Shown here in pieces: positions 43,817 to 52,762 of a DNA stretch of 64,000 bases; within the stretch, counting starts at the first letter, position 1; every line of letters starts with the position of its first letter. Both the position numbers and the translations under genes were made by a program. The notes below the pieces were generated by a model. The model was not told where the DNA came from, did no database searches, and worked only from the letters and a program-made list of their open reading frames with translations. The stretch spans positions 2,450,688-2,514,687 of the forward strand of contig NZ_LT635549.1 of assembly GCF_900120155.1 (NCBI RefSeq). Reading direction: 5' to 3'. Source of the stretch: Clostridium sp. Marseille-P3244. GTDB lineage: Bacteria; Bacillota; Clostridia; Lachnospirales; Lachnospiraceae.

Positions 43817-43845
43817 TTTACTTTTACAGGGCAAAGTGCTAAAAT
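43817..43845 (+). promoter_or_regulatory. Promoter of tyrA
   Basis: TTTACT (43817-43822) and TAAAAT (43840-43845) with a 17-bp spacer, about 45 bp upstream of the start codon. Confidence 0.6.
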
Positions 43846-43888
43846 ATCCCTGTCAATAAACTTATACAGGAAGGACTTCCAGCTAACT

Positions 43889-44998
43889 ATGTCATCAGAA
43901 AAAAACACCGTAAAGATCGGATTCATCGGACTGGGCCTGATCGGAGGCTCCATCGCGAAGGCGGTCCGCCGCTATTACCCGGATTATGAGATCCTGGCAT
44001 TCGACAAAAACCGGGAAACTCTCGCCCTGGCGGTCCAGGAAGGTGTCATAGACACCGCCTGTTCTTCCATCGATGAAAATTTCAGCGGCTGCCGGTATCT
44101 GTTTCTCTGCGCTCCTGTCTCCTGCAACACTGCCTATCTGTCGCAGCTCAAAGACCTGATCGGCAGCAGCTGCGTCCTGACGGACGCGGGAAGTGTAAAG
44201 ACTTCCATCCACGAAGAGATCATCGCTCTGGGCATGGAGGAAAATTTTATCGGGGGACATCCCATGGCAGGCTCGGAAAAAAGCGGTTTTGTCAATTCCA
44301 AAGCCCATCTGATCGAGAATGCCTACTACATCCTGACCCCTTCTGCCCGTGTCTCAGAAGAAAAGGTCCGGGCATACCGGGAATTTGTCACGTCGCTGAA
44401 AGCGCTGCCTGTCATTCTCGACTACCGGGAACATGACTATATCACCGGGACTATCAGTCATCTCCCCCATATCATCGCTTCCACACTGGTCAATTATGTG
44501 CGGGATACGGACACGAAGGATGAACTGATGAAGGCGCTGGCGGCGGGAGGTTTTAAAGATATTACAAGGATCGCGTCCTCCTCCCCGGTCATGTGGCAGC
44601 AGATCTGCCTGAAAAACAGCGCCAATATCTCCCGCATCCTGGACGGATATATCAGTGCCCTCAAAAACGCCAGGGACGCTGTCTGCTCCGGCAGTGAGGA
44701 TGCGCTCTACTCCCTGTTCGAGTCTTCCCGCGATTACCGGAACTCCATGCCGGACGGTTCTGCGGGACCGATCAAGAAACAGTTCGCGCTCTACTGCGAT
44801 ATCATAGACGAAGCGGGAGGGATCGCCACCATCGCCACCATCCTGGCAAGCAACAATATCAATATCAAAAATATCGGTATCGTGCATAACCGGGAATTTG
44901 AAGAGGGAGTACTGCGGATTGAATTCTACGACGAGGACGCCTCGGCCAAGGCTTCCTCCCTGCTGCGCAAATACCGTTATATCGTCTATGAGACCTGA
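43889..44998 (+). CDS. tyrA: Prephenate dehydrogenase with C-terminal ACT domain
   Basis: The 369-aa enzyme makes 4-hydroxyphenylpyruvate for tyrosine. FIGLGLIGGSIAKAVRR (about residues 12-28) is the NAD(P) motif, GGHPMAGSEKSGF at about 130-142 has the catalytic His, and SHLPHIIASTLVN is conserved in the helical domain. From about residue 295 (IATIATILASNNINIKNIGI) an ACT domain provides likely feedback control by Tyr. aroA follows 100 bp downstream, on the same strand, so this is a second aromatic locus besides aroF-aroB. Confidence 0.93.
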   Translation: MSSEKNTVKIGFIGLGLIGGSIAKAVRRYYPDYEILAFDKNRETLALAVQEGVIDTACSSIDENFSGCRYLFLCAPVSCNTAYLSQLKDLIGSSCVLTDAGSVKTSIHEEIIALGMEENFIGGHPMAGSEKSGFVNSKAHLIENAYYILTPSARVSEEKVRAYREFVTSLKALPVILDYREHDYITGTISHLPHIIASTLVNYVRDTDTKDELMKALAAGGFKDITRIASSSPVMWQQICLKNSANISRILDGYISALKNARDAVCSGSEDALYSLFESSRDYRNSMPDGSAGPIKKQFALYCDIIDEAGGIATIATILASNNINIKNIGIVHNREFEEGVLRIEFYDEDASAKASSLLRKYRYIVYET

Positions 44999-45098
44999 CG
45001 ATGCGCAGATCTTTGGCCCTTCCGGAGACTTCGGTTCTCCAAAAGCCATAAGAGACGAAAAACACCAGAAACGATAAATAACAGAGAGGACAACTATC

Positions 45099-46388
45099 AT
45101 GGAATTATGCGGAATCAGCGGATTAAAAGGAAAAGTCACCGTTCCGGGAGACAAATCCATCTCCCACAGATGTGTCATGTTCGGCGCCCTTTCCAGCGGC
45201 GTCACAGAAGTACACAACTTTCTGAAAGGCGCGGACTGTCTCGCCACGATCCGCTGTTTTCAGACTCTGGGGATCCAGATCGAGGAAACAGGCTCCACGG
45301 TCACGATCCACGGAAAAGGACTCCACGGGCTTTCTGCCCCGTCTCATATCCTGGACGTGGGAAACAGCGGGACCACCACCCGCCTGCTCTCCGGGATCCT
45401 GGCAGGACAGCCCTTTGAATCCAAACTTTCCGGGGACGCGTCACTGAACTCACGCCCCATGAAACGGATCATAGACCCGCTGACGCAGATGGGCGCCAGT
45501 ATCTCCAGTATCCTTCGCAACGGATGCGCTCCCCTTTACATCACCCCGTCCCGCCTTCACGGCATTCACTATACGTCGCCGGTGGCCTCCGCCCAGGTAA
45601 AGTCCTGCATTCTGCTGGCCGGTCTGTATGCGGACGGGGAGACGTCTGTCACGGAACCCTCGCTTTCCCGAAACCACACAGAACTGATGCTCCGGGAATT
45701 CGGCGCGGATATCCGGACCGTCCACTCCCTGGACAGCACCGCCGCCACAGCGTCCATCCGGCCCGGCCGGGAGCTGTACGGCCAGAAGATCACCGTACCC
45801 GGAGATATTTCCTCCGCCGCTTATTTCATCGCGGCCGGACTCATCGTCCCGGACTCCGAGATCCTTATTGAAAATGTCGGCATCAACCCTACCCGCGCCG
45901 GGATGCTGCGGGTCTGCGAGGATATGGGGGGAGACATCACGCTCCTCAATGAACGCACAGAAGGCGGAGAAAAAATAGCCGATATCCTGGTCCGCACCAG
46001 CCGCCTGCACGGCACTGTCATTGAGGGAGACATCATTCCTACCCTGATCGACGAGATCCCCGTGATCGCCGTCATGGCCGCCGTGGCAGAGGGGACAACT
46101 GTCATCAGAGACGCCGCGGAACTGAAGGTGAAAGAGACAGACCGGATCGAGACCGTCACCGACAACCTCAAGGCTATGGGCTGCCGGGTCACCCCTGCTC
46201 CTGACGGGATGACCATCACCGGCGGAAAGCTCCACGGAGCCACCATCCATACGCTTCTGGATCACCGGATCGCCATGGCGTTCAGCATCGCGGCCCTTGC
46301 CGCTAAAGGAAATACAAACATACTGGACAGCAGATGCGTGGAAGTTTCCTACCCCGCCTTCTATGACACCTTTGAAAAACTGCTGTGA
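45099..46388 (+). CDS. aroA: 3-phosphoshikimate 1-carboxyvinyltransferase (EPSP synthase)
   Basis: The 429-aa enzyme condenses shikimate 3-phosphate and PEP. GDKSISHRCVMFGAL near the N-terminus contains the catalytic Lys-Ser pair, LDVGNSGTTTRLLSGIL at about residues 85-101 is the PEP-binding loop, and KVKETDRIE with GCRV follows near the C-terminus. Length is normal. The gene follows tyrA; the 100-bp spacer contains a weak hairpin (GGAGA/TCTCC near 45021-45038). GC content is higher than in aroB. Downstream, after 43 bp, begins the metal-resistance regulator. Confidence 0.95.
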   Translation: MELCGISGLKGKVTVPGDKSISHRCVMFGALSSGVTEVHNFLKGADCLATIRCFQTLGIQIEETGSTVTIHGKGLHGLSAPSHILDVGNSGTTTRLLSGILAGQPFESKLSGDASLNSRPMKRIIDPLTQMGASISSILRNGCAPLYITPSRLHGIHYTSPVASAQVKSCILLAGLYADGETSVTEPSLSRNHTELMLREFGADIRTVHSLDSTAATASIRPGRELYGQKITVPGDISSAAYFIAAGLIVPDSEILIENVGINPTRAGMLRVCEDMGGDITLLNERTEGGEKIADILVRTSRLHGTVIEGDIIPTLIDEIPVIAVMAAVAEGTTVIRDAAELKVKETDRIETVTDNLKAMGCRVTPAPDGMTITGGKLHGATIHTLLDHRIAMAFSIAALAAKGNTNILDSRCVEVSYPAFYDTFEKLL

Positions 46389-46431
46389 AAGAAAGAACAC
46401 GATAATAGGAAAAAACCAAGGAGGAACAAAA

Positions 46432-46707
46432 ATGAGACAATGCATGGATGCTGACAATCTTCACCGTCGTCTGAAAAAAATCATTGGCCAGGTACAGGCG
46501 ATCGACCGCATGGTGGATGAAGACATTCCCTGCGAAGATGTCCTCTCCCAGATAAATGCCGCAAAATCCGCTCTCCACCGGGTGGGACAGATCGTGCTGG
46601 AAGGCCACATCAACCATTGTGTCAGGGACGGGATCCAGCACGGTGATGTGGATCAGACGATCGCCAGTTTTACGAAAGCCGTGGAACGGTTTGCCAACAT
46701 GAAATGA
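46432..46707 (+). CDS. csoR: CsoR-type metal-sensing transcriptional repressor
   Basis: The 91-aa all-helical protein belongs to the CsoR/RcnR family (DUF156). HRRLKKIIGQVQAIDRMV is the family core, and the metal fingerprint is Cys34, His59 and Cys63, the C-H-C set of Cu(I)-sensing CsoR rather than the set of RcnR or FrmR. I place the start at ATG 46432 after AAGGAGGAAC; an open frame extends upstream into aroA but has no site. A candidate operator overlaps the promoter of the adjacent metal ATPase gene, so that gene is the likely target. Confidence 0.88.
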   Translation: MRQCMDADNLHRRLKKIIGQVQAIDRMVDEDIPCEDVLSQINAAKSALHRVGQIVLEGHINHCVRDGIQHGDVDQTIASFTKAVERFANMK

Positions 46708-46741
46708 TTCTTTGCGGAAACAGATCCGCGGGACAGAAGAT

Positions 46742-46797
46742 CCCCGGCGCAGGAACCTGACGGCAATGTCAGGCTCTTTTGCCGGGATTCTTTTTCT
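46742..46797 (+). terminator. Intrinsic terminator after csoR
   Basis: CCCGGC and GCCGGG enclose an inner CCTGAC/GTCAGG hairpin, followed by ATTCTTTTT. It separates the regulator from the ATPase promoter that starts four bases later. Confidence 0.75.
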
Positions 46798-46800
46798 GCA

Positions 46801-46829
46801 TTGACAACCTATACCCGTATAGGTATAAT
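46801..46829 (+). promoter_or_regulatory. Consensus promoter with operator in its spacer, upstream of the metal ATPase
   Basis: TTGACA (46801-46806) and TATAAT (46824-46829) are perfect consensus hexamers 17 bp apart. The spacer contains the inverted repeat CCTATACCCGTATAGG (46808-46823: 6-bp arms, 4-bp centre), resembling TACC/GGTA-type CsoR sites. A repressor bound there would block RNA polymerase directly, giving tight metal-dependent induction. Confidence 0.85.
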
Positions 46830-46896
46830 TTGATTGTGAAAAAAATCATTCATTCTTAAAAGTAAGATGAAAATATATGAATGGAGGAATATTCCC

Positions 46897-48768
46897 TTGA
46901 AAAAATTAGAACATTTTCTGGAATGGGGAGGCATGAAAAAAGAGATCACCCTTCTCGTCATCTCCGGCGCCGCTCTGCTCCTGAGCATTGCCGGCTTTTC
47001 TCCGCTCCCTTTTGATATGGCGTGGGTCGCCATCATCCTGTGCGGGATCCCGATCATCCTGGAAGCAGTCATCGGGCTGATCACTGCCTTCGATATTAAG
47101 GCAGATGTACTTGTCTCCATCGCTCTTATCGCCTCCGTGATCATCGGAGAAGATTTCGCCGCCGGCGAGGTGGCGTTTATCATGCAGCTGGGCGCCCTTC
47201 TGGAAGATCTCACCGTGGCAAAAGCCCGGGCAGGCATCGAAAAGCTGGTTCATCTCACACCCCGGACAGCCCGCAGGATCATCGAAGGCGCTGAGGAGAT
47301 CATCCCCGCGGAGGATGTGCAGGCAGGCGACGTGCTCCGCGTCCTGCCCGGAGAGGCCATTCCGGTAGACGGTGTCATCCTCTCCGGAGATACCTCCGTT
47401 AATCAGGCTGTCATGACCGGGGAATCCCTTCCCGTGGACAAAGGCCCCGGAGACGAGGTGTCCAGCGGTACGATGAATCAGTTTGGCGCCTTTGAAATGC
47501 ACGCGGTAAAAGTCGGCGAAGACAGTTCCATCCAGCGGATGATCCGCCTGGTCCAGTCCGCCGACGCCGGAAAGGCTAAGATTGTCGGACTGGCCGACCG
47601 GTGGGCCACCTGGATCGTGGTGATCGCCCTGGGCGCTGCCGCCGTTACATGGCTGGTTACCGGAGAGATCATCCGGGCCGTCACGATCCTTGTCGTATTC
47701 TGCCCCTGTGCCCTGGTTCTCGCCACCCCCACCGCTATCATGGCTGCCATCGGGAATGCCACGAAGCACGGTTTTCTTGTCCGGGAAGGGGACGCGCTGG
47801 AACGACTGGCAGCTGTGAAGAACATTACCTTTGACAAGACAGGCACCCTGACCTATGGCACGCCGGAAGTGACCGCCGTAAAAAGTTTCCTCCCGGATCT
47901 TGCGGATCAGCAGCTCTACCTGCTCGCTGCCCGGGCTGAGACAAAGTCTGAGCACCCTCTGGGCAGGGCCATTGTCCGATGCTATAAAAATACCGGTGCC
48001 CCGGCGCCGGAACAGCCGCAAGAATTTCACATGCTCCCGGGGCGGGGAGTCCGGGCCGTCATAGAAGGGAAAGAAATCCTTGCCGGAAATCAGGAATTGC
48101 TTCGGGAGAACGGTGTCTCCCTGCCGGAGGAGATCCTCGGCTCTGCCCGTACCTGTCTGGAGGAAGGCTGTACCGTCACCTATATCAGTGTTGATCAGAC
48201 AGCGGCCGGATTTCTTATCCTGTCTGACACCCTGAGACAGGACGCTGCCCGCATGATCGCAGAAATAAAAAATGCCGGAGTCACTCCCGTGCTGCTTACC
48301 GGAGACCATGCCAACGCTGCCCGTTACATCGCCTCCCGCCTGCACATCGAAGAAGTACGCTCCGACTGTCTGCCGGAAGATAAACTGAAGTGGATCGATC
48401 AATCCGAAGCCCATGGCTCGCCTGTCTGCATGATCGGAGACGGGGTCAATGACGCCCCTGCGCTCAGAAGAGCCCGGGTGGGCATCGCTATGGGAAAGAT
48501 CGGAAGCGACATCGCGGTTGACGCGGCCGACATTGCCCTGGTGGATGACGAGATCCGGGAACTCCCCCATCTGCTCCGGCTCTCCCGGCGCATGATATCC
48601 ACGATCCGGCTGAACCTGACCTTTTCCATGACGCTGAATTTTGCAGCCATCGCGCTGGCCATCACCGGAATATTAAATCCCGTGGCAGGCGCTCTCGTAC
48701 ACAATGCAGGATCCGTCCTTGTGATCATCAACTCCGCATTCCTGCTTGGATGGAAGAGACGAGAATAA
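46897..48768 (+). CDS. P1B-type heavy-metal-transporting ATPase
   Basis: The protein of about 623 aa exports a heavy metal. The phosphorylation motif FDKTGTLTYG, TGESLPVD, GDGVNDAPAL and the transmembrane CPCAL metal site are intact. There is no N-terminal HMA/CxxC domain. The last helix (HNAGSVLVIINSAFLL) resembles Zn/Cd-type pumps more than Cu-type ones, while the neighbouring regulator has the Cu(I) CsoR ligand set, so the metal is uncertain. I favour the TTG at 46897, nine bases after GGAGG, over ATG 46867, which lacks a good site. The stop codon abuts the convergent regulator gene. Confidence 0.9.
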   Translation: MKKLEHFLEWGGMKKEITLLVISGAALLLSIAGFSPLPFDMAWVAIILCGIPIILEAVIGLITAFDIKADVLVSIALIASVIIGEDFAAGEVAFIMQLGALLEDLTVAKARAGIEKLVHLTPRTARRIIEGAEEIIPAEDVQAGDVLRVLPGEAIPVDGVILSGDTSVNQAVMTGESLPVDKGPGDEVSSGTMNQFGAFEMHAVKVGEDSSIQRMIRLVQSADAGKAKIVGLADRWATWIVVIALGAAAVTWLVTGEIIRAVTILVVFCPCALVLATPTAIMAAIGNATKHGFLVREGDALERLAAVKNITFDKTGTLTYGTPEVTAVKSFLPDLADQQLYLLAARAETKSEHPLGRAIVRCYKNTGAPAPEQPQEFHMLPGRGVRAVIEGKEILAGNQELLRENGVSLPEEILGSARTCLEEGCTVTYISVDQTAAGFLILSDTLRQDAARMIAEIKNAGVTPVLLTGDHANAARYIASRLHIEEVRSDCLPEDKLKWIDQSEAHGSPVCMIGDGVNDAPALRRARVGIAMGKIGSDIAVDAADIALVDDEIRELPHLLRLSRRMISTIRLNLTFSMTLNFAAIALAITGILNPVAGALVHNAGSVLVIINSAFLLGWKRRE

Positions 48769-49008
48769 TTACGGCATCAGGCTCCCGTCATCTCCTTCTG
48801 CGCTGTCCTCCTCATATTCCAGGATATCGCCCGGCTGGCAGTGCAGTTCCCGGCAGATTGCTTCCAGAGTAGAGAATCGGATCGCCCGCACCTTTCCCGT
48901 CTTAAGGTTGGAGAGGTTGACATTCGATATCTCTACTCTTTCTGCCAGTTCTTTCAATGATATCTTCCGGTCCGCCATGACCCGGTCCAGTCTTAAAATG
49001 ATCGGCAT
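48769..49008 (-). CDS. XRE-family helix-turn-helix regulator (YozG-like)
   Basis: The 79-aa protein is a single HTH domain: MADRKISLKELAERVEISNV followed by LSNLKTGKVRAIRFSTLEAI, a Cro/CI-type helix-turn-helix with an acidic tail (EYEEDSAEGDDG). It is 11 bp downstream of the DUF2975 gene, a pairing seen across Firmicutes, where it is thought to control the membrane protein. Its stop codon lies immediately beside that of the convergent metal ATPase, with no spacer. Confidence 0.9.
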   Translation of the reverse strand: MPIILRLDRVMADRKISLKELAERVEISNVNLSNLKTGKVRAIRFSTLEAICRELHCQPGDILEYEEDSAEGDDGSLMP

Positions 49009-49019
49009 CTCTTCTCACC

Positions 49020-49649
49020 TCACAGTGTCTCGTCGGATTCCTGCTGGAGGGCGCATCCGTATTCAAAGATATAGGAAAGACAGAAAAGGGGGATCGCCGG
49101 GGCGAACCATCCAAGATTGATAATGTCGTGGGCCGCTCCGCCGATGCCGCGGGCAAATGCAAGTGCCGCAAAGGCATCTTTCATGGCAAAGACCAGGATA
49201 ACCACAATCCCCAGACAGAAGATTGCCCGGCTGTTCTCCTTCACAAAAGGAGTTTCAAACTTTCCGATGTTTTTAAAAATCTTCCTGATATACCACAGGC
49301 ATGCAGTGAGTGCCGCACACATGCCGATATGGCATGCGAAATCTGCAAGGAATACATATTGGGGCATCTGCGCTGCCGCCTCATTGAGGATCCCCGTGGC
49401 AATCTCCAGTCTGTCCGGCGCCGCCGCCGAAAGGAAGCCCTCCGGTATTCCCGCAAGTTCCGCGACTCCGAAAAATCCGGATGGAGTGTCCGAAAGAGAC
49501 AGAGAAAACGAGGACTCCGGCTGAAGGCACGCCCAGATCCAGAAAATCAGATTTGCCGCTGACAATACGGCCGCCAGCCAGAAAAAGAATCCGGTGCCCA
49601 CGCCCAGTTCCGCACACCTTTGTTTCATCACGCTTTTTTCTTTCATCAT
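49020..49649 (-). CDS. DUF2975 family membrane protein
   Basis: A 209-aa protein with four hydrophobic segments (about residues 18-38, 98-120, 136-158, 178-198). The FETPFVKENSRAIFCLGIVV stretch and the partnership with a small XRE regulator gene 11 bp downstream are typical of DUF2975. Function is unknown. The start is ATG 49649 after GAGGTGATG-type sequence, with a second ATG one codon later. The pair is under a promoter at 49698-49726. Confidence 0.85.
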   Translation of the reverse strand: MMKEKSVMKQRCAELGVGTGFFFWLAAVLSAANLIFWIWACLQPESSFSLSLSDTPSGFFGVAELAGIPEGFLSAAAPDRLEIATGILNEAAAQMPQYVFLADFACHIGMCAALTACLWYIRKIFKNIGKFETPFVKENSRAIFCLGIVVILVFAMKDAFAALAFARGIGGAAHDIINLGWFAPAIPLFCLSYIFEYGCALQQESDETL

Positions 49650-49697
49650 GATACATCACCTCGATCTGTATCCCATCTTTTTTATTTCTGTGATTTT

Positions 49698-49726
49698 ATC
49701 ATAACATGAAAATTAACTATATTCAA
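49698..49726 (-). promoter_or_regulatory. Promoter of the DUF2975-XRE pair
   Basis: On the minus strand TTGAAT (49721-49726) and TATGAT (49698-49703) with a 17-bp spacer. Upstream is A/T-rich sequence with TTAATAAATTAA-like inverted repeats, possible sites for the XRE protein. Confidence 0.65.
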
Positions 49727-49797
49727 TATTAAATTAATGTTTATCATTAATTTATTAATGTAATTATAATTCCTGCATTTTTCTCTCCTGAAGGGTA

Positions 49798-50301
49798 TTA
49801 ATTCTGTGAAAACAGCTTGCCGCAGATCCAACGGGTAAATGGAGCTGCCGCGAACATGTTCCAGAAAAATGCCATGGGAAAGTTCTTCATAAATGTGCCC
49901 ACCCAGATCGCCGGAAGCCGGACAGCTGATGTGTCTCCCAGGATAACGTTGAAAAGGATCGATGCCACAAGACTCATGGCAGGACACATGACAGCTACTG
50001 TCCCCGCCTGACGCAGAAGCTGGCATATGTACGGATTATCTTTCTCCGGATCACAATGTCTGTCCGCAAACACAGCCCCGGCCCGGTTTCCCCACAAACT
50101 GGACAAAAGAAAGACCAACAGCCCCATATAGGCAGCCTCTTTCAAAGCCTCCCAAAAAATAATATTTGTCATGTTGCTGAAGCCCCCTGCTGTCAGATTC
50201 ACGCCTTCTTTAATGGCAATATTATAGATTTCCATTCCATATGCCATAGCATAGGACATAATGATCCCGAAAATGATCCCCTGTTTTTTGTTATTCGGCA
50301 T
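49798..50301 (-). CDS. DUF2798-like membrane protein
   Basis: A protein of about 167 aa with four hydrophobic helices. The pattern (IIFGIIMSYAMAYGMEIYNI, later FMKNFPMAFFWNMFAAAPF) resembles DUF2798-type proteins of unknown function. I chose ATG 50301 after CGGAGG; the 26 codons upstream that remain open are rich in Cys and Arg and not credible. It is monocistronic, with a hairpin upstream that probably ends the preceding gene. Confidence 0.7.
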   Translation of the reverse strand: MPNNKKQGIIFGIIMSYAMAYGMEIYNIAIKEGVNLTAGGFSNMTNIIFWEALKEAAYMGLLVFLLSSLWGNRAGAVFADRHCDPEKDNPYICQLLRQAGTVAVMCPAMSLVASILFNVILGDTSAVRLPAIWVGTFMKNFPMAFFWNMFAAAPFTRWICGKLFSQN

Positions 50302-50382
50302 TTTCTTTTCCTCCGTTTCTATTTTATTCCCTGTGCCGCCGCAGGACATAAATCGAGGAACTATATCGCTGCAGGACAAACT

Positions 50383-50434
50383 AAAAGACGCGCAGCCTTC
50401 AACTGGATTTACGCAGTGATGCTACACGTCTTTT
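50383..50434 (-). terminator. Inverted repeat, candidate terminator of the YkgJ-type gene
   Basis: AAAAGACGCGCAGC (50383-50396) and GCTACACGTCTTTT (50421-50434) pair at 12 of 14 positions. On the minus strand the 3' side reads GCGTCTTTTAGTTTG. It lies about 75 bp after the YkgJ-type stop. The tract of T is short, so it could also be a leader structure of the gene at 49798. Confidence 0.5.
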
Positions 50435-50510
50435 ATTATCTTACTACCGAAGCCTTTGATTTTTCAAAGGCAGTTTTGCACAAATATTCTGTCTGTTTTT
50501 CTGACTTGTT

Positions 50511-51203
50511 TTACCTGCCCGGTTCATTTGCGCAGAACCCGAATTTTTCTCTTACTTCTCTCAGCCTGTCAGAGAACTCTGAATAAAACCCGTTCTCATC
50601 CTGTGCCGGATACGCCGTCTCATAAAATTTTCTCAGAACAAACAATGTCAGGATCCGTACATTTTCTTCACTCAGAGTATCCAGCGCAGACTCGCACTCT
50701 TTGAGGAAATCGTGCCATTTCAGGATATAGGCCTCGTATGCCTTCAGGTTTGGGATCTCCAGCCATTTCCTGATCTTTACCTTGCCTCTGTCTTTCCGGC
50801 TACACTCATGGATCTGGATAAAATACCGGAATCCGTCCTCTTCATAATATCTCCCAAGAGGAAACAGACGGCAGATCCCGGGACGGAATGCATGCACGGA
50901 ACATCTGCCGTTTTCATCCAGAAAGGGACAGGCGTCCTCCTTTTCTTCCATCCTCAGGCTGGGCAGGATCATCCCGTCCACCACATTCAGCTCTATATAT
51001 CTTTCTTCCAGCAATGCCTGAAAGTCCTTCTTTATTCCCTGTTTCAGCCTCCAGAGGTCCATCGGGTCCAGGATGATGGAGTTTCCCATCCCCCGGCAGC
51101 AGTCTGAACAGCCGGCGCATCCCCGGCAGTCCGCTTTCACCATGTCACCGGAAGAATAAAGTCTTCCGTCAGATATTTCGTTCAGGTTGATATTTCGTTT
51201 CAT
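50511..51203 (-). CDS. YkgJ family cysteine cluster protein
   Basis: A 230-aa cytosolic protein. The N-terminal Cys cluster is CRGCAGCSDCCRGMG (about residues 28-42), and a second set is ACPFLDENGRCSVHAFRPGI followed by CRLFP (about 87-112), the YkgJ/UPF0153 pattern that likely binds zinc or an Fe-S cluster. Function is unknown. The C-terminal half is helical and charged. Neighbours give no functional link. Confidence 0.88.
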   Translation of the reverse strand: MKRNINLNEISDGRLYSSGDMVKADCRGCAGCSDCCRGMGNSIILDPMDLWRLKQGIKKDFQALLEERYIELNVVDGMILPSLRMEEKEDACPFLDENGRCSVHAFRPGICRLFPLGRYYEEDGFRYFIQIHECSRKDRGKVKIRKWLEIPNLKAYEAYILKWHDFLKECESALDTLSEENVRILTLFVLRKFYETAYPAQDENGFYSEFSDRLREVREKFGFCANEPGR

Positions 51204-51283
51204 AACTGTTAAGATACTCCTGCATTGATATCATCTTTCTGTAACCGATTATACCATATGCGGAAGTCCCCGTCACATCCCTT

Positions 51284-52762
51284 TCAGAGTGAGATGCTGC
51301 TCAGGCCTGGATATAGCTTTTGAAATCTTTGAAATATTTCATTATATCTCTCATGGACGGATGCATTTGTCTTGTATATTACACGATTCTCCTCATTTTG
51401 CAGAGATCTGGTAAACTCTTTATAATCTGACAGAATCCCTTCCCCCATCATCGCGGCCGCAGCGATTGCTCTGGCCGGCAGGATATCGGAATTCCTGCAG
51501 ACTGCGATATCCTTTCCCAGGATATCAGCGATCACCTGGCACCAGGTCTTCTCTCTCGCCCCGCCTCCGATCAGAGAAATACTTTTCTGAGAATGACTGA
51601 TCAGCTCCAGCCCCTGCCTGATAGAAAATGCCACTCCTTCCAGACAGGCCCGGGCCATATCAGCCTTTGATGTATCCGGAGTAATCCCATAGAAACACCC
51701 CCGGATCCCGGGATCAATAACCGGGAAACGTTCTCCCGTAATATATGGCAGGAACAGCAGGCCATGGCTGCCCGGCTCGCTTTTACTTAGAATTGCGCCA
51801 AGACCGGCATAATCTGTCTTCTCCCCGTCGGAAAATATCCCGGCAATCCATTTGTGAACATTTCCTGCATTGAAAAAGGGCACCACATTGATACAGGTCT
51901 CTTTTGTAAAACCTGCCAGATTGAACACCCTGCCCTGCAGTTCCAGGTTCTTGCCGCTGACAGACGCCACCCATCCGGATGTTCCCAGATTGATGTTATA
52001 TTCCCCGGCTTCCGAGATACCGCTGGCCAGGGTAGTTGCACCTGCGTCTCCGATGCCGGCATATACTGTAGTTTCACTGGTATAACCGCAGTCTTTCTCT
52101 AAATCCACCCTGATCTTTCCCACAGCCTCATGGGGATATTTCAGTTCCGGGAACAGTCCCGCATCCAATCCCAGTTCACCGATCAGCTCCCTGTCCCATT
52201 CTTTCTTTGCGAGATTCATGGCACCTGCAGTCGAACATGCCGTGTAGTCTCCGCAGGCCCTCCCGGTAAGTCTGTTAATAATGTAATCTTTGGAACTGAT
52301 AAGGATCTTATATGTCCTCTCATACAGTTCCGGCTGATTCTTCTTCACCCATATCAGTTTTGCCACAGGCAGAGAACCGTCAAAATTATTTCCTGTTACC
52401 TTTTCCAGCCGCTCCGCCGACAAAAGTTCTGTGGCCGCCTGTGCCTCTTTTTCTGCTCTGACATCTGAGTACAGAATCGCCCTTTTTAAAGGCCTCCCCT
52501 GCCGGTCCACCAGAATGAGATCCTGCATCTGACCGCTCATAACCACCGCTGTTATATCTCCGGCCGGCACACAGGATGCAAACTTCCTGCCGATCCGGCA
52601 GAATGCATCAAACCATTCATCCGGATCCTGCTCACGCATGTTCCCGTCACAAAACGTTTTTATCTCTACTGACTCCGAGGCACTGACCTCCCCGTCATCC
52701 CTGACAAGGACACCTTTTACCGCCGTTGTTCCCACATCATACGTTGCAATATAAGACATCAA
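51284..52762 (-). CDS. FGGY-family carbohydrate kinase
   Basis: A 492-aa two-domain kinase of the xylulokinase/LsrK class. YDVGTTAVKGVLV at the N-terminus is the phosphate-1 loop, MSGQMQDLILVDRQG precedes the conserved region at about residues 70-85, SSKDYIINRLTG follows, GIGDAGATTLASGI holds the catalytic Asp at about 253, and LIGGGARE with WCQVIADILG is the adenosine region. It overlaps the TrpA-like gene by 4 bp and ends the operon. The phosphorylated product is a likely effector of the divergent SorC regulator. The substrate is unknown. Confidence 0.9.
   Translation of the reverse strand: MMSYIATYDVGTTAVKGVLVRDDGEVSASESVEIKTFCDGNMREQDPDEWFDAFCRIGRKFASCVPAGDITAVVMSGQMQDLILVDRQGRPLKRAILYSDVRAEKEAQAATELLSAERLEKVTGNNFDGSLPVAKLIWVKKNQPELYERTYKILISSKDYIINRLTGRACGDYTACSTAGAMNLAKKEWDRELIGELGLDAGLFPELKYPHEAVGKIRVDLEKDCGYTSETTVYAGIGDAGATTLASGISEAGEYNINLGTSGWVASVSGKNLELQGRVFNLAGFTKETCINVVPFFNAGNVHKWIAGIFSDGEKTDYAGLGAILSKSEPGSHGLLFLPYITGERFPVIDPGIRGCFYGITPDTSKADMARACLEGVAFSIRQGLELISHSQKSISLIGGGAREKTWCQVIADILGKDIAVCRNSDILPARAIAAAAMMGEGILSDYKEFTRSLQNEENRVIYKTNASVHERYNEIFQRFQKLYPGLSSISL

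Noticed and set aside
45450..46457. A 335-codon open frame antisense to aroA
   Set aside because: aroA has all catalytic motifs on the plus strand; the antisense translation is low-complexity Gly/Asp-rich and without a start signal.
46906..48570. A 554-codon open frame antisense to the metal ATPase gene
   Set aside because: It mirrors a gene with complete P-type ATPase motifs; long antisense frames are common in GC-rich codon-biased genes and its translation matches nothing.
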